5,279 nt of DNA from Candidatus Neomicrothrix sp. UBA4742 (GTDB taxonomy: Bacteria > Actinomycetota > Acidimicrobiia > Acidimicrobiales > Acidimicrobilacustridaceae), in contig DHIQ01000190.1 in the NCBI GenBank assembly GCA_002403895.1, positions 13,990 through 19,268 on the forward strand, in the 5' to 3' direction. Both the position numbers and the translations under genes were made by a program. The notes beneath the pieces were generated by a model. The model made no database searches. It saw nothing but the letters and a program-made list of their open reading frames with translations, and had not been told where the DNA came from. This document shows, piece after piece, positions 1-5,279 of the stretch (positions are counted from its first letter, which is position 1; each line of letters opens with the position of its first letter).

Positions 1-1800
1 GATGACCCCCATGCCCGGGGCGAGGTCGGCAAGGTGGGCGTGCCGGTGGCCCATCTCGGGCACATGGCGCAACTGCTCGACGGCATCCCCCAGGGCGAGA
101 TGAACACGTCGATGACCATCAACGCCCCGGCGGCGTGGATGCTCGGGCTCTACGTGGCCAATGCCGAGAACCACGGCGTCGAGTCCCGTCATCTGCGGGG
201 AACCACCCAGAACGACATCGTCAAGGAGTACCTGAGCCGGGGCACGTACATCTTCCCGCCGCGCCCCAGCCGTCGGCTGATCGTCGACATGATCGCCTTC
301 TGCGCCGAGTGGATCCCCAAGTGGAACCCGATGAACGTGTGCAGCTACCACCTCCAGGAGGCGGGGGCCACCCCGGTGCAGGAGATCGCCTACAGCCTGG
401 CCACGGCAATCGACGTCCTCGACGCGGTGCGCGAGTCGGGCCAGGTCGAACCGGACAAGTTCGCCGCCGTCGTGGCGTCCATCTCGTTCTTCGTGAACGC
501 CGGCATCCGGTTCGTGGAGGAGACCTGCAAGATGCGGGCCTTCACCCAGATGTGGGACCGCCTCACCGAGGAGCGCTACGGCGTCACCGACCCCAAGGCC
601 CGCCGATTCCGCTACGGGGTACAGGTCAACTCCCTCGGACTGACCGAGGCACAACCGGAGAACAACGTCCAGCGCATCGTGCTCGAGGCACTGGGGGTGA
701 CGCTGTCCAAAGACGCCCGGGCCCGCTCGTTGCAGCTTCCCGCCTGGAACGAGGCGCTCGGCCTTCCCCGCCCGTGGGACCAGCAGTGGTCGTTGCGCAT
801 CCAGCAGGTGCTCGCCTTCGAGACCGACCTGCTCGACTACGACGACATCTTCGCCGGCAGTCACGTCATCGAGGCCAAGACGGCCCAGCTGGTCGACGCC
901 GCCCAGGCCGAGCTGGATGATGTGCTGGCCCTCGGGGGCGCCTTCGAAGCCATTGATGAGCTCAAGGGCCGGTTGGTCTCGTCCAACACCGCGCGAACGC
1001 GACGCATCGAGTCCGGCGAGCAGATCGTGGTGGGCGTGAACGCCTATACCGAGACGGCCCCCTCGCCGCTCGGGGGCGAAGAGCACATCATGAAGGTCGA
1101 TGCCGGCGTGCAGGACGAACTCATCGCCGACGTTCAGGCGTGGCGCTCCGAGCGCGACAACGACGCGGTGAAGCGCTCGCTCGACGAGCTACGTCGAGTG
1201 GCCGAGTCCGACGTCAACATCATGCCGGCGTCGATCGACCTGGCCCATGCGGGGGGCACCACCGGCGAATGGGCCGGACTGCTGCGTGAGGTGTTCGGCG
1301 AGTATCGGGCCCCCACCGGGGTGGCGGCGGCCGCCGGGCTGGGGGGCCTCTCGGCCGCCCTGCGGGACACCGCCAAGCGGGTGAAGGGGCTGCCCGGGGG
1401 ACCACCCCGGTTCCTGGTGGCCAAGCCCGGCCTGGACGGCCACTCCAACGGGGCCGAGCAGATCGCGGTCGCCGCCCGGGATGCCGGCATGGAGGTCATC
1501 TATCAGGGCATCCGCCTCACGCCCGAGCAGATCGCGTCGGTGGCCCGCGACGAGGACGTCGATGTGATCGGCCTGTCGATCCTGTCCGGTAGCCACCTGG
1601 AGCTGGTCCCCGACGTCTTGCGCCTCGTCCGCGAGGCTGGGAGCGACGCCCCGATCGTCGTCGGCGGGATCATCCCCGAATCCGACCGGCCCCGGCTGCA
1701 GGCCCTGGGGATCGCCGCCGTCTACACCCCGAAGGACTTCGAACTGGGCCGAATCATGGCTGACATCGTGGAGATCGCGGTGGCCCACCGCGGTTCCTGA
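1..1800 (+). CDS. ecm: Ethylmalonyl-CoA mutase, B12-dependent (5'-partial)
   Basis: Known role of the family: adenosylcobalamin-dependent radical rearrangement of (2R)-ethylmalonyl-CoA to (2S)-methylsuccinyl-CoA, a cytoplasmic step of the ethylmalonyl-CoA pathway for acetyl-CoA assimilation. The frame is open from base 1, so the 599 visible residues lack the N-terminus; full-length Ecm is about 650-680 residues, so some 55-75 are missing. The GTG at 34 is an internal valine within GEVGKVGVP. The mutase barrel covers about residues 1-320, with GTTQNDIVKEYLSRGTY (67-82) and PKWNPMNVCSYHLQEAGA (106-123). His117 matches the catalytic histidine of the methylmalonyl-CoA mutase motif GYHMQEAG. A linker leads to a C-terminal cobalamin-binding domain (about 465-595) with the base-off signature DGHSNG (Asp479, His481, Gly484), the Ser-x-Leu loop (Ser526, Leu528) and Gly555-Gly556. 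TTQND and NPMNVCSYHLQ agree with Ecm/MeaA as I recall it, against TIQND and a serine/isoleucine-rich version in methylmalonyl-CoA mutase. No frameshift or missing key residue was seen. A related specialised acyl-CoA mutase is the main alternative. Confidence 0.9.
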   Translation, partial: DDPHARGEVGKVGVPVAHLGHMAQLLDGIPQGEMNTSMTINAPAAWMLGLYVANAENHGVESRHLRGTTQNDIVKEYLSRGTYIFPPRPSRRLIVDMIAFCAEWIPKWNPMNVCSYHLQEAGATPVQEIAYSLATAIDVLDAVRESGQVEPDKFAAVVASISFFVNAGIRFVEETCKMRAFTQMWDRLTEERYGVTDPKARRFRYGVQVNSLGLTEAQPENNVQRIVLEALGVTLSKDARARSLQLPAWNEALGLPRPWDQQWSLRIQQVLAFETDLLDYDDIFAGSHVIEAKTAQLVDAAQAELDDVLALGGAFEAIDELKGRLVSSNTARTRRIESGEQIVVGVNAYTETAPSPLGGEEHIMKVDAGVQDELIADVQAWRSERDNDAVKRSLDELRRVAESDVNIMPASIDLAHAGGTTGEWAGLLREVFGEYRAPTGVAAAAGLGGLSAALRDTAKRVKGLPGGPPRFLVAKPGLDGHSNGAEQIAVAARDAGMEVIYQGIRLTPEQIASVARDEDVDVIGLSILSGSHLELVPDVLRLVREAGSDAPIVVGGIIPESDRPRLQALGIAAVYTPKDFELGRIMADIVEIAVAHRGS

Positions 1801-1817
1801 TCGGTCTGCCGTTCGAT

Positions 1818-1850
1818 CCCGTCGCCCCTCCGGAGGCCACCCGGGGACGG
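1818..1850 (+). other. Possible interrupted hairpin after the mutase gene
   Basis: CCGT (1819-1822) can pair with ACGG (1847-1850), and CCCC (1825-1828) with GGGG (1843-1846), leaving a 2-base bulge and a 14-base loop. The loop region contains the competing palindrome CCTCCGGAGG (1827-1836). The position, about 20-50 bases past the mutase stop, would suit a transcription terminator. There is no following T-tract and the stem is imperfect, so it may be only a chance product of GC-rich DNA. The rest of the 1801-1900 spacer shows no clear -35/-10 pair. Confidence 0.2.
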
Positions 1851-1900
1851 CGAGAGCATGAGATCGCACAGAATCGGGTCGAATCCGGTTAACTCCAGGC

Positions 1901-2704
1901 TTGAATCGCGCTCAGTGGCGCCGATTGATTCGGGTGGACCGCCGCGCCGTTATCGGCCTTACTGTCGGGCTCCTCGGCCTGGCGCTGGGAGCCGCCGCCG
2001 CCATGTGGGACGTCGTCGCGCTGGGGGTGATCGCCGGGGCGATCGCGCTCGCGGCCGGCGTCGTCATCGCCCGCATGGTGGGGCGACTGCGCAATGCCGA
2101 CCAGCGAGTGGACGAGCTCGAGGGCAAGGTCGACGAGCTCGAGGACCAGGTGGAGAAGGAGTCCGAGGCCCGCACCGACCTGGAGACCAAGCTGGCCAGC
2201 AGAATCCAGCTCACGGCCGTCCGCCGCAACTCCAGCGGCGACGCCCTCACCGACGCTGCCACCGGCCTGTTCAGCGAGGGCTACTTCACCGTCGCCCTCG
2301 ACGCCCGGATCGCCGCGGCCCGTCGCCAGCTCGAACCGGTGGCCGTCGTGTTGTTGGAGGTCATCGAGGGGCTCGAGTCCGGGCTGCCCCGACCGGCGAA
2401 CCCGAAGACGGTCGCCGAGTGCATCAACGACACCATTCGCGAGGCCGACACCGCCTGTCGGCTGCTCGATGGCGGCTACGCCCTGGTCCTCGAGGACACC
2501 GCCGAGAACGGCGCCATCTGGACGGTCGAGCGAATCCGTCGGCGCATCACCCTCCAGGCCTCCGGCCTGACCATGTGGGCCGGCGTTGCCTGTTACCCAG
2601 CTCACGGGTTCTCGACCGATGAGATCCTGGACCGGGCCGACAACGCCCTGGACCTGGCCAGAGAGTGGCGCCAGGACCGGATCGAGGTCGCCCACAGTGA
2701 CTGA
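1901..2704 (+). CDS. Membrane-anchored degenerate GGDEF protein (pseudo-diguanylate cyclase)
   Basis: A 267-residue protein. An Arg-rich N-terminus (residues 3-15) precedes two hydrophobic helices (about 17-35 and 38-58), then a charged heptad coiled coil (about 64-100), then a GGDEF-like domain (about 114-264). The fold is recognisable from DAATGLFSEGYF (118-129, matching the usual DPLTGLxNRxxF), the AVVLLEV strand (148-154), and YPAHG followed by ILDRADNALDLA (242-253). The catalytic signature is replaced by LDGGY (189-193), the metal-binding Asp is Glu153, and the ND-GH-GD guanine-binding stretch is about five residues short and unrecognisable. An RxxD motif (Arg180-Asp183) remains at the exact I-site spacing. 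Cyclase activity is therefore unlikely; c-di-GMP binding or control of a partner cyclase is inferred. Two helices with an N-in orientation put the domain in the cytoplasm. The start is uncertain: TTG 1901 is the first start codon after the in-frame TGA at 1859-1861 and has no good Shine-Dalgarno. GTG 1934 would remove 11 residues and keep both helices. Confidence 0.82.
   Translation: MNRAQWRRLIRVDRRAVIGLTVGLLGLALGAAAAMWDVVALGVIAGAIALAAGVVIARMVGRLRNADQRVDELEGKVDELEDQVEKESEARTDLETKLASRIQLTAVRRNSSGDALTDAATGLFSEGYFTVALDARIAAARRQLEPVAVVLLEVIEGLESGLPRPANPKTVAECINDTIREADTACRLLDGGYALVLEDTAENGAIWTVERIRRRITLQASGLTMWAGVACYPAHGFSTDEILDRADNALDLAREWRQDRIEVAHSD
2111..2144 (+). repeat. Heptad-encoding 13-bp direct repeat in coiled coil
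   Basis: GACGAGCTCGAGG occurs at 2111-2123 and again at 2132-2144, offset by 21 bp, which is exactly seven codons. Both copies encode Asp-Glu-Leu-Glu in the coiled coil of the degenerate GGDEF protein (residues 71-74 and 78-81). The periodicity fits duplication of one heptad, or strong codon preference in a repetitive coiled coil. Confidence 0.75.
2684..2688 (+). promoter_or_regulatory. Shine-Dalgarno for the diguanylate cyclase gene
   Basis: GAGGT lies inside the end of the upstream reading frame, 8 nt before the GTG at 2697. It supports that GTG over the TTG at 2586, which is also in frame but would overlap the upstream gene by more than 100 bases. The arrangement favours translational coupling of the two genes. 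Confidence 0.6.
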
Positions 2705-4253
2705 GGTCGCCGCGTCCGGGCCGGCGCTACGGCAGCGGTTCGACGCGGCGCTCATCGCCGTTGGGTTGGCCGTGCTGGCCACCGCCTTCGCCCTGGGTAC
2801 CGGCCTGGGGAGCTTGTCCTTCTCCCGCAACCTGGGCAACGTGGCCGAGGTGCTGGCCCCCGCGCTGGCCGCCGTGTGCTGTGTTCAGGTCGCCCGCCGG
2901 GCCAAGGATTCCTGGCGCCTCGGCTGGTACCTCGTCGGCACGTCCTGCGTTTCGTGGTGTGTCGGCCAGCTCATTTGGACCTGGCTCGAGACGGTGCAGG
3001 GGGAGATCACCCCGTTCCCCTCGCCCGCCGATTTCTTCTTCCTGCTGGCGGTTCCTCTCTCGGTGGCGGGTCTGCTGTGGTTCCCCTCGTCACCGAACAC
3101 CCAGTCGGGCCGGACCCGCACCCTGCTCGACGGGATCATCGTCGCCGCCTCGGTGCTGTTCGTGAGCTGGACGTTGGTGCTGGGTCCGACCCTCCACACC
3201 GGCAGGGGCGCGACGTGGAGCCGGACCATCGGGCTGGCCTACCCGGCAGCCGACGTCGTGGTGCTCACCATCGTGATCATCGCCTACATCCGTTGCGATC
3301 CCGCCGGTCGGGTGGCGGTGGGCCTGGTGGGCCTCGCCTTCGCCTCGTTCGCTCTGGCTGACAGCCTCTTCGCCTACACCGACCTGCATGGAGAGAGCGT
3401 GTCGGAGGTGTCCAACACGGCCTGGGTGGCCGGCTATCTGCTCATCGCCCTCGGGGCGTACTACGCCCGCCGCCACCCGCCTGGCGAGGTCGAGCCCGCC
3501 GACCTGGACCGCGGCACCCGCGTCCAGGTGATGTTGCCTTACGTCCCGCTCGCGGTGGTGCTGGGCCTGTGTGCCGGGGAAGCGCTGGTCACCGACCCGC
3601 TGATGGTCGACAACGTGGTGTTCTGGATCGGCGCCGGCCTGATCGCCCTGCTCCTGGTGCGCCAGGGCATCGTGATCGTGGAGAACACCCGACTGGCACG
3701 GTCACTGGCCATGTCCAACGAGCGTCTGCAGTACCAGGTGCTCCACGATCTGCTCACGTCGCTGCCCAACCGTCCCCTGTTCATCGACCGGCTACGCATG
3801 GCGTTGGCTCGCATGAGCCGGGTGGACGAGCTGGTGGCGATCATGTTCGTGGACCTCGATCGGTTCAAGCCCGTGAACGACACCTATGGGCACGAAGCCG
3901 GCGACCTGGTGCTGGTCACCCTGGGCCGACGGTTGTCGGCCGCAGTGCGGACCGGGGATACGGTGGCCCGCTTCGGTGGCGACGAGTTCCTGGTGCTGTG
4001 CGAGGACGTCAGCAGCGCGGAGGAAGCCGTGGCACTGGCCAACCGGATGGTGGAGACCATGGCCGAGCCAATCGTGGTCGGCGACATCGAGCTGGTGGTC
4101 AGCGCCAGCCTCGGCCTGGTCGTGACCGACGCCCCCGATGCCGATGCCGAGGAGCTCGTGCGGCAAGCGGACCGGGCCATGTACGAGGCGAAGGCCAAGG
4201 GTCGAGCCCGCGTAGAACTCGTCGACGCCCGCCGCAAGTCAGTCGTCGTCTAG
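2697..4253 (+). CDS. Polytopic membrane diguanylate cyclase (GGDEF domain)
   Basis: Predicted to condense two GTP into the second messenger c-di-GMP at the inner face of the membrane. From GTG 2697 the protein has 518 residues. About ten hydrophobic segments fill residues 15-328 (roughly 15-34, 46-66, 74-97, 111-129, 144-164, 179-199, 205-227, 239-257, 276-294, 306-328). A short helix (329-349) leads into a GGDEF domain (about 350-510). Catalytic features are intact: LLTSLPNR (352-359), VDLDRFKPVND (385-395) with metal ligand Asp386 and guanine contacts Asn394 and Asp403, and GGDEF itself (427-431). RTGD (418-421) sits five residues before GGDEF, the canonical inhibitory site, so product feedback is expected. 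No EAL, HD-GYP, PAS or GAF domain follows or precedes. The membrane part, with FPSPAD (107-112) and YPAAD (182-186), resembles uncharacterised sensor regions of actinobacterial GGDEF proteins; its ligand is unknown. The start overlaps the upstream stop by 8 nt, and the 3' end overlaps the opposing CoA-transferase gene by 15 bp. Confidence 0.92.
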   Translation: MTEVAASGPALRQRFDAALIAVGLAVLATAFALGTGLGSLSFSRNLGNVAEVLAPALAAVCCVQVARRAKDSWRLGWYLVGTSCVSWCVGQLIWTWLETVQGEITPFPSPADFFFLLAVPLSVAGLLWFPSSPNTQSGRTRTLLDGIIVAASVLFVSWTLVLGPTLHTGRGATWSRTIGLAYPAADVVVLTIVIIAYIRCDPAGRVAVGLVGLAFASFALADSLFAYTDLHGESVSEVSNTAWVAGYLLIALGAYYARRHPPGEVEPADLDRGTRVQVMLPYVPLAVVLGLCAGEALVTDPLMVDNVVFWIGAGLIALLLVRQGIVIVENTRLARSLAMSNERLQYQVLHDLLTSLPNRPLFIDRLRMALARMSRVDELVAIMFVDLDRFKPVNDTYGHEAGDLVLVTLGRRLSAAVRTGDTVARFGGDEFLVLCEDVSSAEEAVALANRMVETMAEPIVVGDIELVVSASLGLVVTDAPDADAEELVRQADRAMYEAKAKGRARVELVDARRKSVVV

Positions 4254-5279
4254 TTCGGCCAGGACGGTGTCGGTGTCGGCGCCGAGGGGGCGTCCCGCCC
4301 ATCGGATGTGGCCCGGGGTTCGCGACAACCGGGCAATGAGGCCCTGCATCGGGGTGCCGTCGACCTCGGCGATGGTCCCCCGCGCCGCCAGATGGGGGTC
4401 GACCGCGAGATCGGCCATGGTCATCACCGGGGCCGCCGCCGCGTGGGCCTCCTCGAACGCGGCCAGCACCTCGTCCAGCAGGCGAGCACCGATCCAGGCG
4501 GCCATCACTTCGTCCAGCTCGGCTCGATGGTCGACCCGGCCAGCGAAGGAATGGAAACGAGGGTCGTCCCCCACACCGACGAGATCCAGCACGCGGCGAG
4601 CCACCGACTCGGCCGACGTGCTGACCGCTACCCAGCGATCGTCGGCCGTGCGGTACGTGCTGCGAGGCACGGTGTAGGGGATGCCCGAGCCGAGCCGGGG
4701 CTGTTCGTAGCCGAGCAGGGCATAGGCCGACGGCAGCGGGCCCATGAGCTGGAACAGCGACTCGAGCAGGTTGATGTCCACCACCTGCCCCACCCCGGAG
4801 TGCACCGCCGCCAGCGTGGCGAAGGCGGCCGCCAGGGCGGTGACCTCATCGGTGAGGGCAATCGGCGGCAAGAGCGGCCCCCCGTCGGGCTCGCCGTTGA
4901 TGGCAGCGAAGCCGGACATGGCCTCGGCCAGGGTGGCGAAACCGGGCCTGCCGGCATAGGGCCCGTCCTGACCGAAACCGGTCACCCGGGTGATCACCAG
5001 GGTCGGATTCCGGGCGATCAGGTCGTTGGGGACCAATCCCAGGCCCTCCAACTTGCCGGGCCGGAAGTTCTCGACGAGCACGTCGGCTGTGTCGCACAGA
5101 CGACGCAGGGTGTCCACACCCTCCGGCGTCTTGAGGTCCAACACGATGGTTCGCTTCCCCCGCCCGACCAGCTTCCAGAACAAAGTCACGTCGTCACCAG
5201 GGTCGCGCCACCCCATGGACCGCACGGAATCTCCACCCCCGGGGCGTTCCACCTTGATGACGTCGGCGCCGAAGTCGGC
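4239..5279 (-). CDS. Family III CoA-transferase, CaiB/BaiF type (5'-partial)
   Basis: Family III enzymes move CoA between carboxylic acids through acyl-Asp and CoA-thioester intermediates; related members are carnitine CoA-transferases and alpha-methylacyl-CoA racemases. The frame is open to the window edge: ADFGADVIKVERPGGGD is the usual N-terminal nucleotide-binding-like segment, so the GTG at 5252-5250 is an internal valine. 346 residues are visible; family members are near 390-400, so roughly 45 are missing. Visible motifs are GKRTIVLDLKTPEG (41-54), ADVLVENFRPG (65-75), GFGQDGPYAGRPGF (101-114) and GQVVDINLLES, then a second-domain stretch SFAGRVDHRAELDE. By alignment from memory with formyl-CoA transferase (Asp169, in ALGDS), the catalytic aspartate is Asp144 in IALTDEV, codon 4848-4850. 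It is retained, so the enzyme should be active. The substrate cannot be deduced. The nearby mutase suggests acyl-CoA metabolism but lies on the other strand beyond two signalling genes. The gene ends LDDD with a TGA at 4241-4239, inside the end of the cyclase gene. Confidence 0.9.
   Translation of the reverse strand, partial: ADFGADVIKVERPGGGDSVRSMGWRDPGDDVTLFWKLVGRGKRTIVLDLKTPEGVDTLRRLCDTADVLVENFRPGKLEGLGLVPNDLIARNPTLVITRVTGFGQDGPYAGRPGFATLAEAMSGFAAINGEPDGGPLLPPIALTDEVTALAAAFATLAAVHSGVGQVVDINLLESLFQLMGPLPSAYALLGYEQPRLGSGIPYTVPRSTYRTADDRWVAVSTSAESVARRVLDLVGVGDDPRFHSFAGRVDHRAELDEVMAAWIGARLLDEVLAAFEEAHAAAAPVMTMADLAVDPHLAARGTIAEVDGTPMQGLIARLSRTPGHIRWAGRPLGADTDTVLAELDDD

Noticed and set aside
1..1800. 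Assignment as methylmalonyl-CoA mutase large subunit
   Set aside because: TTQND and NPMNVCSYHLQEAG match ethylmalonyl-CoA mutase as I recall it; methylmalonyl-CoA mutases carry TIQND and a GYHMQEAG context instead.
1189..1869. 226-codon open frame on the - strand, antisense to the mutase B12-binding domain
   Set aside because: The + strand frame carries the full cobalamin-binding signature; the antisense translation is rich in Gly, Pro, Arg and Asp with no motif.
1858..2622. + strand frame from ATG 1858
   Set aside because: It runs in a different frame from the pseudo-GGDEF gene and translates to Arg/Gly/Pro-rich sequence typical of an out-of-frame GC-rich reading.
2586..2696. Extended N-terminus of the diguanylate cyclase from TTG 2586
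   Set aside because: The extra 37 residues are polar, overlap the pseudo-GGDEF gene deeply and lack a Shine-Dalgarno, while GTG 2697 has GAGGT at good spacing and starts just before the first membrane helix.
1889..2839. 316-codon open frame on the - strand, antisense to the pseudo-GGDEF gene
   Set aside because: It is a shadow of the + strand gene in GC-rich DNA. Its translation is low-complexity and recognisable as no family, whereas the + frame shows helices, coiled coil and a GGDEF fold.
3569..4339. 256-codon + strand frame overlapping the GGDEF domain
   Set aside because: Arg/Gly/Pro-rich out-of-frame reading of the cyclase gene, whose own frame contains all GGDEF motifs.
4770..4800. 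Loss of the catalytic Asp, reading the motif as GQVVDINLLES with Glu at the key place
   Set aside because: Counting along the formyl-CoA transferase sequence from memory puts the catalytic Asp earlier, in ALGDS, which aligns with IALTDEV here; the Asp is present at 4848-4850.
4239..5279. Assignment as mesaconyl-CoA C1-C4 CoA-transferase, linking it to the mutase pathway
   Set aside because: That enzyme is in family III, but the visible motifs are common to the whole family and nothing specific was seen; the gene is also on the opposite strand from the mutase.

Overview
The window is GC-rich, tightly packed bacterial chromosome with strong G/C preference at third codon positions and GTG/TTG starts. 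Together with an ethylmalonyl-CoA mutase and a polytopic GGDEF protein of a style common in actinobacteria, this suggests a high-GC actinobacterium, possibly of the Acidimicrobiia type. That placement is inference; no rRNA or other marker gene is present.

Layout. (1) Positions 1-1800, + strand: the 3' part of an adenosylcobalamin-dependent acyl-CoA mutase whose diagnostic stretches match ethylmalonyl-CoA mutase (Ecm, also called MeaA) rather than methylmalonyl-CoA mutase. The start lies upstream of the window. (2) Positions 1801-1900: a short spacer with a weak possible hairpin and no convincing promoter. (3) Positions 1901-2704, +: a small membrane protein with two helices, a heptad coiled coil and a degenerate GGDEF domain that has lost its catalytic signature but keeps an RxxD motif at inhibitory-site spacing. 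(4) Positions 2697-4253, +: a membrane diguanylate cyclase with about ten helices and intact GGDEF and I-site motifs. Its GTG start overlaps the preceding stop by 8 nt. (5) Positions 4239-5279, - strand: a family III (CaiB/BaiF-type) CoA-transferase, cut at its 5' end by the window edge and converging on the cyclase gene with a 15-bp overlap of coding ends.

Two themes appear. The outer genes encode CoA-thioester metabolism; Ecm points to the ethylmalonyl-CoA pathway for acetyl-CoA assimilation, while the CoA-transferase substrate cannot be read from sequence. The middle pair looks like a translationally coupled c-di-GMP module: an active membrane synthase and a membrane-anchored pseudo-GGDEF protein that could sense c-di-GMP or regulate the synthase. 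The pair is the most interesting element here. No RNA gene, mobile element, CRISPR array or phage feature was seen.
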